DNA of 15,338 nt from the NCBI GenBank assembly GCA_964620645.1, contig CAZUHU010000083.1:1-15338 (forward strand), in the 5' to 3' direction. Origin of the DNA: Bog-950 sp964620645 (GTDB taxonomy: Bacteria; Bacteroidota; Bacteroidia; Chitinophagales; LD1). The stretch's first letter is position 1. Each line of letters starts with the position of its first letter. Shown piece after piece: positions 7,801-13,241 of the stretch. A program made the position numbers and the translations under genes. The notes beneath the pieces were generated by a model. The model was given only the letters and a program-made list of their open reading frames with translations, did no database searches and was not told the DNA's origin.

Positions 7801-10433
7801 TTGTCAAATGTGCCGTTGCCGTTAAAATCTATCCAACCCATTACAGTAGCAGTAAAGCCGGTAGTGTTGGTTATAGGGAAGGTGCGGCCATAAGAAGTAG
7901 CCGTATCCTGAATGAATACCATGCCGGTTATAGCATCTTCATCATCCGGGGTTGAGCCGGCAGCATCATCACCATTGGCCAGGTAGGATGTACTATGGAA
8001 GTCTTCTTTATCTATAGCAGCTGTACCTAAACGTAAGCTGTTAAAGATAATGTGATTAGGGCGGGTGTTTACACCACCGTTATAGCTTATAGGTGCATCG
8101 CCGTAATCAAAGTTTAAAAGAATACCTATTCTCCACTTAAATACAAGGTGGATATCATCGTTATCAGTATCAGATGAACGGGAAGGATCAAATGAACCTG
8201 CCGTTACAGGATTAGGTGTAAGAGTAGAACTGTGTATAGTAGTACCTAAACATATCAAGGAGTCGCCCTCAACAATAAAGTGGTTACTACCTTTAGGAAC
8301 ACCTGTAGCACCCAGGTAATCGTTTTGGCTACCGCCGATATAGGTTGAGAAATATAGTGTTTGAAGGTCGGTGCCTAATACAAAGTAGAAGATATCCCAT
8401 GTTCCACCGCCAAACGCTGAATTAAAGAATGTACCGCCGTCGGACAGGTTTTGGGTAGGGAAACCTGAACCTGCTTCACCAAACACCATCACCGCGTATG
8501 GCGTATAAGTGCGTAGGGTATTGCCACGTTCGTTGTTAGCTCCACCAAAGTAAGTAGCCTGCCAGGTATTTGTGCCACCGCTTCGTGGCAATTTTCCTAT
8601 AAAGCCATCTTCACCACCGTTATAACTATTGTCGTAACGGGCTCCTGTACCTAAAGGAAAACTTTCGGTTGTTGCACTACTTTGAGTAATACCGGTTACA
8701 TACAACGTATCAAAAGGACCTACAGTACAGCCGTAAAACTCATCAATATCGGTTCCACCAATACGGCTAAGCATGGTAAAGGTACCACCGTTTGCCGGTA
8801 TAACACCAATAACACCATCTGTTCCGCTGCCGGCCGGCAAAGTTGCTGCACTTGCAACTAGGCCGGGGAATGAACCTGTAGAAGCTGTTGAACCTGAGAA
8901 CACAAAAGCGCCATCAGAAAATACATTGAGGTCATTCAGATTGTCATCTCCGTTACCACCAACGTAAGTACCAAAAGTTAAGGTGTTAAAGTTGGTGAAC
9001 TTTGCAATGTACATCTCATTACCGCCATCATAGGTGGCATCATATGCACTTGTTATATAGTTAGGGCCTGATGTAGTTAGCGCAGCAGAAACAATACCAC
9101 CCACCACAAAGCTGGTGTTAGATAAACCACGTATAGTACGCATTTCATCTGCGTTGCCTGTACCGCCTATTAATGTTGCGTATTGAAGCGTCCCCAGTGT
9201 TGAGCTGTTAAAGACTGCAACAAAACCATCGCGGCTACCGCTAAAGCTATTATCAAAAGCGGTTCCGGTAACAGGAGTTGCCGCATCGGCATAACCGCAG
9301 GCATAAATAACCGAGTTATCAGGCGATAAGCCCAAACCGTAAATACCATCATCCTGCGAAGCGCTGCCGAAGTATGTAATGGCAGTAACAGCAGTACCAT
9401 TAGGGTTAAACTTATAAAGTATCGCATCAACGTTACCTGCATAGGTATTGCTATAACCGAAAGTGGCAGCCGCAATATAAGTTGTGGCTATAGAAACGTT
9501 GATTTTACCGCCACAGTAAACGTTACCGGCATTGTCAACTTCTATTGCATAAAGGTATTCATCAAAACTATCTGTGTTGGCATCAAACCAGGTTCCCCAT
9601 TTTACACTGGGGTCAATTACTAATGGATAGTTGGCATCTACACCTCCTTCTACCTGGAAACTAACCACATCACCATTCACCACAAAGTTTACCTTCTTCA
9701 TTACCTTCTTACCGTTAATAATCTGGTAAGCTTCAGGAATATCAAAAGTGGCAGTTTGGAAACGTAGCTTTACATTTAAATTGCCTTTTTCGTCAATACG
9801 TAAACCATCCTGACCTTTAAAGCGCATCTTAATGTTACGGTAATCAGCACCGGCATCAACTACCCAGTCAAATTCCAATACATCTTCTTCCTGGCTGTAC
9901 ATACGTAAGTCCACACCAGGGTAGATGTTTTGCAGATCTTGTTCGCCATAAGCTTTGTTGCCACTTGTCCATTTAGACGCATCTGTACCAACAAAATAGT
10001 TGTAGTCAGTCGGAAACTGATGTGTTTGTTGAACCGTATAATTAGGGTTCATACCATCAAAGAATATACCCCAGGTATGAACTTCTGACGGCTCGTGCTC
10101 TTCGGCTTCTTCCGCTTCAGCCTCCTCACTTTCCGGTTCTTCGTGCGGCTTAACCGACACAAAGTAGAGATGATCCTTTTTAAGGGCTACAGTACCTACG
10201 TTGGTAAAGCCCATGCTTTTAACCTCGTTGCCCCATTGGCCTTTGTTTTCAATAAACTGTATGCTGTTGCGGCTTTCCTTCAACATTGCCTTAACCGCTT
10301 CGCGGGAAGGCGCGGCAGAACCTGACGGAGCAGTTGCCTGAGCCAGCAACATATTGCCGCTGAACACGTTAATAGTTAAGAAGGTAATTAATAGGAATAC
10401 AATCCTAGAACAGGGTAGAGTTTTTCTAACCAT
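1..10433 (-). CDS. Giant secreted multidomain repeat adhesin (DUF7948 - propeller - GEVED - Ig-like - cadherin-like), C-terminus beyond window
   Basis: I read every codon from the ATG at 10433 to the left edge and met no stop, giving at least 3477 residues. The start is supported by a signal peptide (residues 1-31: basic VRK, hydrophobic core, LLAQA cleavage region) and a promoter about 75 bases upstream. Order of parts: DUF7948-type domain with FIENKGQW at 60-67 and VIDPSVKWGTWF at 272-283; seven-bladed propeller to about 770; GEVED domain 775-945; seven paired Ig-like units 945-2161; thirteen cadherin-like domains 2162-3477. This is known architecture for Bacteroidota surface adhesins secreted by the type IX system. 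The sorting domain that would prove this lies off the window. The Ig-like units resemble those that accompany the CHU_C (type B) tail, so I expect that tail, by inference. It sits downstream of porP/sprF-like and OmpA-like genes, its probable export and anchoring partners. Role in adhesion or gliding is inferred. Confidence 0.93.
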   Translation of the reverse strand, partial: MVRKTLPCSRIVFLLITFLTINVFSGNMLLAQATAPSGSAAPSREAVKAMLKESRNSIQFIENKGQWGNEVKSMGFTNVGTVALKKDHLYFVSVKPHEEPESEEAEAEEAEEHEPSEVHTWGIFFDGMNPNYTVQQTHQFPTDYNYFVGTDASKWTSGNKAYGEQDLQNIYPGVDLRMYSQEEDVLEFDWVVDAGADYRNIKMRFKGQDGLRIDEKGNLNVKLRFQTATFDIPEAYQIINGKKVMKKVNFVVNGDVVSFQVEGGVDANYPLVIDPSVKWGTWFDANTDSFDEYLYAIEVDNAGNVYCGGKINVSIATTYIAAATFGYSNTYAGNVDAILYKFNPNGTAVTAITYFGSASQDDGIYGLGLSPDNSVIYACGYADAATPVTGTAFDNSFSGSRDGFVAVFNSSTLGTLQYATLIGGTGNADEMRTIRGLSNTSFVVGGIVSAALTTSGPNYITSAYDATYDGGNEMYIAKFTNFNTLTFGTYVGGNGDDNLNDLNVFSDGAFVFSGSTASTGSFPGLVASAATLPAGSGTDGVIGVIPANGGTFTMLSRIGGTDIDEFYGCTVGPFDTLYVTGITQSSATTESFPLGTGARYDNSYNGGEDGFIGKLPRSGGTNTWQATYFGGANNERGNTLRTYTPYAVMVFGEAGSGFPTQNLSDGGTFFNSAFGGGTWDIFYFVLGTDLQTLYFSTYIGGSQNDYLGATGVPKGSNHFIVEGDSLICLGTTIHSSTLTPNPVTAGSFDPSRSSDTDNDDIHLVFKWRIGILLNFDYGDAPISYNGGVNTRPNHIIFNSLRLGTAAIDKEDFHSTSYLANGDDAAGSTPDDEDAITGMVFIQDTATSYGRTFPITNTTGFTATVMGWIDFNGNGTFDNNEVDTARVASGATSASLVWTGINFNDPNDTTYLRLRITTDAAFNVATPSPINNASNGEIEDYMVIKYHCVDLTGANITVQSPTTCTPPNGSITISNGNLLPNVSYTIYYSYNGGPQQGPFNLTTQNNGTLVIPGLNSGTYTTVQVFHPTNPLCGDTITGPLVLVPTSVPTPTASATPNPVCTGQTVQFNATGTGTFSWTGPASFTSTLQNPTRLITGTNMAGTYSVTQTVNGCVSNAGTVVLAVNVTPAITFSTSSNPTTCGGSQGSITIAGLLNNTTYTVNFTKNGTVQTPQTIASNGSGQLVISGLTAGTYTNISVTLSGCTSNVLAGPFTLTDPANPAAPTNVTASPNPVCTGATLTLSATGSNLSWTFPNGGGTATGSPVTRTNVTASMGGTYSVTQTVNNCTSNPATVTVTVNTTPSIAFNGSVNPTTCGGSQGSITVSGLLNNTSYTVNYVKNGSAVGPVTLTSNGSGLLTITGLTAGTYTNITVTLSGCTSAPVAGPITLTDPSTPAAPTNVAANPNPICTGNTLTLTATGSNLQWSYPDGGGASGSPVTRTNVTLAMAGTYSVTQTVAGCTSAPATVVVNVNATPAIGFSTSANPTTCGGTQGSITISGVLNNTTYAVSYVKNGTGIGPVNITSNTSGNLLVITGLTAGTYTNISVTLNGCPSNTLAGPFTLNDPGNPAAPTGVTANPNPVCTGGTLTLTAVGSNLQWSFPDGGGASGTPVVRTPVTAAMNGTYSVTQTVNNCTSAPATVSVTVNTTPAIAFFSSSNPTTCGGSQGSITISGLNNTTSYTVNFSKNGTAQTPQTLTSNGSGQLTIGGLTAGTYTNISVTLSGCTSNVLGGPFTLIDPSNPAAPTSVTANPNPVCTGGTLTLTAVGTNLSWTFPNGGGTATGTPVVRTPVTVSMGGTYSVTQTVNNCTSAPATVVVTVNTTPNITSATPSNPTTCSGAQGTITLNGLLNNTIYTVNYTKNGAPQGPFSITSNGSGQVVITGLTAGTYTNITVTLSGCTSNVIAGPIALTDPTTPAAPTNVTATPNPVCTDNTLTLTATGSNLQWSFPDGGGATGSPVTRSSVTLAMAGQYQVTQTVNGCTSAPASVTVNVNVTPQISDAVGTNPTTCGGSQGTIVLSGLNPNSTFTVNYFKNGVAQTPVNLPSSIGGDITITGLTAGTYTNFTVTLNGCTSPAFTNLVVLNNPPNPVAPSLSSNSPRCYGDTLKIFASLVPGATYSWSGPGGFTASTQNVTRPSAVPAMTGSYSVTVTQNNCNSAPASISVTVTSCPPVAVNDAYSTNEDVPLTVPAPGVLSNDFDPANPQQPLTSSSLSGCGPFSGSVTLNANGSFTYTPGANFTGVDSFCYRVCDNEVPAACDTAIVVITVNSVNDKPVLPDTTVTTPEDNPITVCLPITDPDAGQNHLFNGTLCGPNTGTIGTVSVSNGSNPHTACFTYTPNANFNGNDSVCIIICDNGTPQLCDTSKVRITVTPVNDPPIAVNDNYTTTEDVAITIPAGTGVRANDNDAADGNPVSSLTVNIIPVCPVQHGSLSLGTDGAFIYTPAANYCGTDSFCYRICDNGTPLPSLCDTGVAYITVNCVNDPPVVPDTTITTPEDNPTTVCIPISDPETSTQTHAINAIYCGPNNGSISGTLVNNLTNPHQVCVTYTPNANYNGTDSVCLVICDNGTPARCDTTKITIVVTPVNDPPLAVNDIYVSCVDTPIVKNFLTNDIDIDGPAKVYNGTVFGPFSGTLTSVQVNGNFTYTPPVSFNGVDSFAYIVCDNGSPNLCDTGVVILDYSCTNLPPQANNDSYTTPEDQTLTVSAPGVMSNDIDPDGGPITVQTPAVVTVSHGTLTLNANGSFTYVPTTNYFGQDTFVYSICDAPDVPVKCDTAIAVITVTPVNDPPVVPDSTITTPEETPKTVCLPITDVEAGDFHAASVLCNPVNGTVSNVTVNNTGTHTVCFTYTPSTNFNGSDSLCLVVCDNGLPSKCDTTYIHITVTPVNDPPIANNDNYTTTEDVTLNVPVGTGVRANDNDNADGNPVTSLTVTTTPITNVQHGTLTLNANGSFTYVPTSNYCGSDSFSYSVCDNGTPLPSLCDTATAYITVNCVNDPPQVPDTTLTTCEDCGPTTICYPVVNPDNGQTVTVAGTFCGPNSGTVSTSLIINTLCVTYTPSTNFNGLDSVCIVVCDNGSPVLCDTTHVVITVTPVNDPPIANNDNYTTNEDATLTVPVGTGVRANDNDNADGNPVTSLTVTTTPITNVQHGTLTLNANGSFTYVPTSNYCGSDSFSYSVCDNGTPLPSLCDTATAYITVNCVNDPPQVPDTTITVCEDCGPGTVCMPVIDLDVNQTSVIAAQLCGPGNGSVSTTLVLNTLCVTYTGNTNFNGNDSVCIVVCDNGTPQACDTTHIHITVTPVNDPPIANNDNYTTNEDVTLTVPVGTGVRANDNDNADGNPVTSLTVTTTPITNVQHGTLTLNANGSFTYVPTSNYCGSDSFSYSVCDNGTPLPSLCDTATAYITVNCVNDPPQVPDTTITTCEDCGPTTICYPVVDVDINQTSVIAAQYCGPNSGTISTSLVLNTLCLTYTANTNFNGQDSVCLVICDNGTP
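1801..3950 (-). repeat. Diverged cadherin-like (tandem-95 type) domains of the adhesin
   Basis: Residues 2162 to about 2878 contain seven domains of about 100 residues, linked by VNDPP or close variants. Type C opens ND-x-Y-T-T-x-ED and has a D-x-D-x-D/A-DG acidic loop (VLSNDFDPANP, VRANDNDAADG, VMSNDIDPDGG). Type D opens LPDTTVTTPED or VPDTTITTPED and lacks the acidic loop. The order is C1 D1 C2 D2 C3 C4 D3, so alternation breaks at C3-C4. C3 is also the odd one: SCVDTP replaces the T-x-ED opening and its linker is SCTNLPP. Nearly all domains keep a CDNG(T/S)P-x-x-CDT motif near the end. The acidic loops fit Ca2+-stabilised rods, by family analogy. Confidence 0.88.
3951..7600 (-). repeat. 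Seven tandem two-domain Ig-like units (516-519 bp period) in the adhesin stalk
   Basis: Residues 945-2161 hold seven A-B pairs. A is marked by NPTTCGGSQGSITISG and GLTAGTYTNISVTLSGC. B is marked by PNPVCTG, a W-x-x-P-D/N-GGG loop, and GTYSVTQTVNNCTSAPA, and resembles the Ig-like/PKD-like domains that accompany CHU_C tails. Using the codons for the A-domain Cys region as an anchor (7020, 6501, 5985, 5466, 4947, 4431), successive units are 519, 516, 519, 519 and 516 bases apart, so length changes only by whole codons. The first pair (SPTTCTPPNGSITIS) and the last B (SPRCYGDTL) are the most diverged, as expected of array ends. Each domain keeps two cysteines, probably a disulphide. Confidence 0.9.
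7599..8111 (-). other. GEVED domain of the adhesin
   Basis: Residues 775-945 begin FDYGDAPISYNGG, pass through an acidic PDDEDAI segment and a GWIDFNGNGTFDNNEV calcium-site-like loop, and end in GEIEDYMV at 935-942. That last motif is the signature from which GEVED domains take their name, with I for V here. The D-x-N-x-N/D-rich loop suggests Ca2+ binding, by analogy only. In Bacteroidota the domain is common in large secreted proteins that carry T9SS sorting tails. It separates the propeller head from the long repetitive stalk. Confidence 0.82.
8112..10262 (-). other. Adhesin head: DUF7948-type domain followed by a seven-bladed SBBP-type beta-propeller
   Basis: Residues 58-277 carry the landmarks of the Bacteroidota domain often found before SBBP repeats: FIENKGQW (60-67), YNYFVGTDASKW (144-155), YPGVDLRMY (171-179) and VIDPSVKW (272-279). 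Residues 278-770 then repeat a blade pattern whose marker is T-Y-F/V/I-G-G followed by D/N: I count TYFGSASQDD, TLIGGTGNAD, TYVGGNGDDN, SRIGGTDIDE, TYFGGANNER and TYIGGSQNDY. With the first, degenerate KWGTWFDANTDSFDEY this makes seven, matching the seven blades of the family. An acidic stretch at about 98-117, made mostly of E and A, interrupts the DUF7948 domain and looks like a lineage insertion. The domain's function is not known to me; ligand binding by the propeller is a guess. Confidence 0.8.
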
Positions 10434-10452
10434 ACGGGCAGATTTTTAAACA

Positions 10453-10493
10453 ATTAGAGGGTAAAAGCTAGGGGAGACTATTCCCTCTCTAAT
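10453..10493 (-). promoter_or_regulatory. Hairpin in the adhesin mRNA leader
   Basis: The arms are attagaggg (10453-10461) and ccctctctaat (10483-10493), 9 base pairs with a two-base CT bulge and a 21-base loop. On the minus-strand transcript the structure lies between the predicted start site and the ATG, ending 19 bases before the start codon. It has no T-tract after it, so it does not look like a terminator. It could protect the 5' end or control translation; that is inference. No Shine-Dalgarno sequence is visible before the ATG, only an A/T-rich stretch. Confidence 0.45.
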
Positions 10494-10504
10494 CACAATG
10501 CGCG

Positions 10505-10536
10505 CAAATATACCTTTCGCTTCCATACATGGCAAG
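10505..10536 (-). promoter_or_regulatory. Bacteroidota-type promoter for the adhesin gene
   Basis: On the minus strand a TTG (10535-10533, in CTTGCC) is followed after 20 bases by TATATTTG (10512-10505), a full match to the Bacteroidota -7 element TAnnTTTG. Transcription would begin a few bases further on, near 10498, leaving a leader of roughly 65 bases before the ATG at 10433. The upstream OmpA-like gene is closed by a terminator, so the adhesin is probably its own transcription unit. Confidence 0.72.
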
Positions 10537-10589
10537 TAGTTTCTTAAATAATTTTTTATTAATTCTTCACTAATTCAACTTAAACTGCT

Positions 10590-10608
10590 CATAATGTGCT
10601 ACATTATG
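10590..10608. repeat. Perfect 8-bp inverted repeat upstream of the adhesin promoter
   Basis: cataatgt and acattatg are perfect reverse complements separated by gct. The repeat lies about 55 bases upstream of the -33 element of the adhesin promoter, a plausible place for a regulator-binding site. It has no T-tract and no gene ending beside it, so a terminator is unlikely. Confidence 0.45.
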
Positions 10609-10665
10609 AATATGTTTTTAGCTATTAATTCTCGAAACCGAAGGGATTTTAGCCGTTTAAACATC

Positions 10666-10736
10666 AAAAAATAAGATGAAAATGGGCTAAAATGGCTCAA
10701 AATGAATAAAACGAATTCATATTTGTTAAAACAAAT
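10666..10736. promoter_or_regulatory. Phased A-tracts and an inverted repeat upstream of the adhesin
   Basis: AAAATG occurs at 10679, 10689 and 10699, exactly 10 bases apart. It is preceded by an A6 tract at 10666-10671 and followed by AAAA at 10708-10711, so short A-tracts recur about once per helical turn, the pattern of intrinsically bent DNA. Just beyond, atttgtt (10721-10727) and aacaaat (10730-10736) form a perfect 7-bp inverted repeat with a two-base centre. The block is 130-200 bases upstream of the adhesin promoter. The rest of the gap 10434-10811 shows no gene. Confidence 0.4.
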
Positions 10737-10811
10737 GGATTTCGTGGATGTATGAAAAATAAATCACTTTACACTGTGCTGGGTCAGCGTTAGTTCCATG
10801 TGCATATAAAC

Positions 10812-10845
10812 AAAAAAGCCTCCTGCTTACACGGGAGGCTTTTTT
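10812..10845 (-). terminator. Rho-independent terminator of the OmpA-family gene
   Basis: The 12-base arms aaaaaagcctcc (10812-10823) and ggaggctttttt (10834-10845) are perfect complements around a 10-base loop. It starts 17 bases past the TAG of the OmpA-like gene and gives a GC-rich stem ending in a run of T on the minus strand. The symmetric A/T runs mean it could also stop plus-strand transcription. It separates the OmpA-like gene from the adhesin. Confidence 0.85.
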
Positions 10846-10861
10846 GTTATTGTTTTTCTAA

Positions 10862-12733
10862 CTAGGATTTCAGGATTTTGAACTCTGTGCGGCGGTTAAT
10901 TGCACGGCCGGCAGGGTCGTCTTTGCCGTCTTCAGTGGTATTAGGCACCTTTGGCTTGCTTTCGCCGTAGCCTTTAGGAACCATACGTTCCGCTGCTATA
11001 CCCTTCTGCTTCAGGTAGTCCACACAGCTTTGTGCACGTGCCTGCGATAGTTTAAGGTTGGCTGCATCTGAACCGATGGCATCAGTATGCGCACTTAACT
11101 CAATCACAAAAGTCGGGTTCTCAATCATAATAGTATATAACTGATCTAACACCAACTTAGAGTTCTCCGTAAGTGTTGCTTTACCAAACTCATATAACAC
11201 GTTCTGCAAGGTGTAATCCTTACCAATTTCAAGCTTAGGTAAACCGATATCAGTCTTAATAGAATCGGTAGTTGCGCGGTTCTTAGTGCTAACCATTACA
11301 GTTTTGCTGAAATAGCCCTCTTTACGCGCGCTTATCTTATAGTCCTTATTCATTTCCAGGTCGAAATAGTAAACAGAGCTATTCGGTCCGGTTTTGCTGT
11401 TAAACAGGGTGCGCTCATAACCGGCTTCAATCTCGGTTAAAGAAACATAGGCATCCTTAATTTTGTTAGCAGGGTTAGCTTCTTCAAAAATATCGCCAAA
11501 GGCCGAGTAAATACCCTTCTTAACGGTAATGTTGTTCTGCAGTGTATCTTCATCAGGCAGGCCCTTAGTGCTCAACATTTCAATTTTAGGCTGGTAGCCC
11601 GGGCGTTCAACAGAAACTTCATAATCAGTTTCAGGATTCAGTTTAAAGAAATAGAAACCATCCTTGGCTGCCTTTGAAGAATCAATGCCCACCAATACTT
11701 TAGTGCCATCAGCTTCTTTACGATACAGTTTAAACACTCCACCGGTTAAAGCGCCACCACCTTCTTCGCCACCTTCTTTAAAGGCCATACCTTGTACGCC
11801 GTATTTAAAGTTTTCCCAACCGAAGATATCGTCAGAAGCTGTTTTAATACCATTTAAAGGCACGCTACCCAAACGGTTAGATACCATGAAACCAAAAGTT
11901 TGGTCACTGCTGCGTGAGTAATATAAATCGTCAGCACCTGTACTTATTGGTGCACCCAGGTTTTCGGCATCAGTCCAGCCTAAGTCCTGCTGTTCTGTGC
12001 TTCTAAACACATCATAACCACCGTAGCCGGGGTGACCGTTTGAACTGAAGTAAAGCGTCTTGGTGCTATCGTCAAAGAAGGGGGTCAACTCATCACCGGG
12101 GGTGTTGATGTTACCCTTAACCACTTTCGGACCTTTGAAGTCGCCATTTTGAGCACGGATAAAATACCAGATATCCATGCCACCTGAGCCACCGGGACGG
12201 TCACTTGAGAAATAAACTATCTCCATACCATCTTCCGAAGTACGAACGGATGGTTGAGTTGAAGTGTATTTTTCTTTCTCGTTTATCGGCTCAGGAATGC
12301 GCTGCACGTTTGAGAACACGCCATTCTTACAGTCTGCAACAAACAGGTTACATAAAGGGCGGTCATCATCCACCTCTAAACACTTGGTAAAATAAAAACG
12401 TGTTAAATTTTTATTGAATGTGCCATTACCAACCGTGTAACCATCCTGGTTAATGTCTTTGTTCTCAACCAGTCGGCCGTTTAACCATTCATTACCGGCG
12501 TGTACGCTCTTATAAATACCGTAGTAACGCTTTGACTTCGGACCGTCAACAAAAATCAAGGTATCACCACTGGTAATACCATCAATACGCATTGAAGAAT
12601 AGTAGAGAATAGAATCAGCAATACCGGATGGAGAAGACTCAGTATAAGAATGGTTGATACCATTACCTAAGGACTTCACTTTAACCTTTGCTTTTGGAGC
12701 ATTTTTAGCGTATTCAACACCGGCTAATTCCAA
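10862..12733 (-). CDS. C-terminal fragment of the OmpA-family protein: PD40 propeller, two regulatory-like domains, OmpA domain
   Basis: The frame is open from directly after the TAA at 12803; the TTG at 12733 and the ATG at 12592 are only possible restart codons, without a visible ribosome site or signal peptide. Numbering from 12733: PD40-type blades around residues 100-310 (MEIVYFSSDRPGGSGGMDIW, LYFSSNGHPGYGGYDVFRST); carboxypeptidase-regulatory-like folds around 320-395 and 405-490; and a complete OmpA domain at about 507-623. The OmpA domain has SAHTDAIGSD near 547-556, whose Asp is the family's diaminopimelate-binding residue, and the conserved AINRRTEFKI near the end with the partner Arg. 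The domains are intact, so the coding sense has been kept after the stop. Without the signal peptide this part could not reach the periplasm unless the stop is read through. A terminator follows 17 bases after the TAG. Confidence 0.85.
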   Translation of the reverse strand: MELAGVEYAKNAPKAKVKVKSLGNGINHSYTESSPSGIADSILYYSSMRIDGITSGDTLIFVDGPKSKRYYGIYKSVHAGNEWLNGRLVENKDINQDGYTVGNGTFNKNLTRFYFTKCLEVDDDRPLCNLFVADCKNGVFSNVQRIPEPINEKEKYTSTQPSVRTSEDGMEIVYFSSDRPGGSGGMDIWYFIRAQNGDFKGPKVVKGNINTPGDELTPFFDDSTKTLYFSSNGHPGYGGYDVFRSTEQQDLGWTDAENLGAPISTGADDLYYSRSSDQTFGFMVSNRLGSVPLNGIKTASDDIFGWENFKYGVQGMAFKEGGEEGGGALTGGVFKLYRKEADGTKVLVGIDSSKAAKDGFYFFKLNPETDYEVSVERPGYQPKIEMLSTKGLPDEDTLQNNITVKKGIYSAFGDIFEEANPANKIKDAYVSLTEIEAGYERTLFNSKTGPNSSVYYFDLEMNKDYKISARKEGYFSKTVMVSTKNRATTDSIKTDIGLPKLEIGKDYTLQNVLYEFGKATLTENSKLVLDQLYTIMIENPTFVIELSAHTDAIGSDAANLKLSQARAQSCVDYLKQKGIAAERMVPKGYGESKPKVPNTTEDGKDDPAGRAINRRTEFKILKS

Positions 12734-12802
12734 CTTAGCTAAAGATGGCAGGCGGTCGTTTTCATCTACTGCCTTATAACGCGTATAGAATTTTTTCAGA
12801 TA

Positions 12803-13207
12803 TTAAGCAGCTTCATCGTACTTGCCGTTGCGGTGTAACACCTGGCCAAAGTAATAGCCTCCTTTGTTAAACAACTTCTCATCTTCCTCAGCCCATTTTT
12901 TGGCATTAGCCTTAGGGCCGGGCTTAGTAGCATAAAACTTACGGAAAAAAACTTCGGAGTTTTCGTAGTCGCGCGCTTGTAGTAACGACATGCCTAACCA
13001 ATACAGAGCATAGCGATTGGCTGAGTCCTGGCGAACAACATCCTTATAGTATTCAGCAGCAGTGTAGAAATACGACTCTGCGTAAAATTTATCGGCAATT
13101 TTTAACTCCGTTTTGGGGTTTTTAGAAGGAACCTGGTATATCTGCGCTGTTAAAGCAGTTATCCCGAGAATAGTGGTAGCTAAAGTCAGGGTTAAAATCT
13201 TCTTCAT
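12803..13207 (-). CDS. N-terminal fragment of the OmpA-family protein: signal peptide and TPRs
   Basis: This is the 134-residue piece before the premature TAA. Residues 1-21 are a signal peptide (MKKI, then a hydrophobic run ending ALTA before Q). There is no lipobox cysteine, so the mature protein is periplasmic rather than a lipoprotein, unlike PorE of Porphyromonas gingivalis. TPR-like helices fill residues 32-65 (ADKFYAESYFYTAAEYYKDV), 66-99 (ALYWLGMSLLQARDYENSEV) and the start of a third at about 112. The third is cut in helix B. Alone, this fragment would be a small exported TPR protein with no anchor. It lies 91 bases after the porP/sprF-family gene with a terminator-like hairpin between, and I see no promoter of its own, so it probably depends on readthrough from porP. 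Confidence 0.8.
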   Translation of the reverse strand: MKKILTLTLATTILGITALTAQIYQVPSKNPKTELKIADKFYAESYFYTAAEYYKDVVRQDSANRYALYWLGMSLLQARDYENSEVFFRKFYATKPGPKANAKKWAEEDEKLFNKGGYYFGQVLHRNGKYDEAA

Positions 13208-13241
13208 TCCTCTGTGTTTTACGTGTGTCCTGTTTATTCAA

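Larger units (their letters stand above)
10862..13207 (-). pseudogene. PorE-like TPR-PD40-OmpA gene interrupted by one in-frame TAA
   Basis: The frame starting at ATG 13207 and the frame ending at TAG 10862 are the same frame, interrupted only by TAA at 12805-12803. Read through it, the gene gives about 780 residues in the order signal peptide, three TPRs, PD40/WD40-like propeller, two carboxypeptidase-regulatory-like domains, OmpA C-domain. This is the layout of PorE-type proteins, thought to link the type IX apparatus or its adhesins to peptidoglycan. The stop lies in the second helix of the third TPR (KYDEAA, stop, YLKKFYTRYK), so the coding sense continues directly on both sides without a frameshift. 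One base change from CAA, GAA or AAA would explain it. Other genes here end with TAA (porP, the 104-residue protein, the sorting-tail gene), so TAA is a normal stop. A sequencing error, a recent nonsense mutation, or readthrough are all possible. Confidence 0.8.

Noticed and set aside
8773..10325. Plus-strand frames at 8773 and 10095 and a minus-strand frame at 9170-9475
   Set aside because: All sit in other frames of the adhesin head, where the main frame is continuous and has clear domains. The minus-strand 101-codon frame looks hydrophobic only through codon shift.
1..10433. Frameshift or hidden stop in the giant frame
   Set aside because: Reading all triplets of the frame gave no stop and uninterrupted domain sense from the signal peptide to the left edge.
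11664..12390. Plus-strand frames at 11664-11921 and 12205-12390
   Set aside because: They are shadows of the OmpA-family gene, whose minus-strand frame has full domain support.
12731..12805. TTG at 12733 as a true start of a separate OmpA gene
   Set aside because: The frame runs unbroken from the TAA to the TTG with TPR-like sense (YLKKFYTRYKAVDEND), and there is no signal peptide or ribosome site at the TTG.
12803..12805. Genome-wide recoding of TAA as a sense codon
   Set aside because: The porP-like gene, the 104-residue gene and the sorting-tail gene all end at TAA exactly where their families should end, and the 3477-codon adhesin frame contains no TAA.
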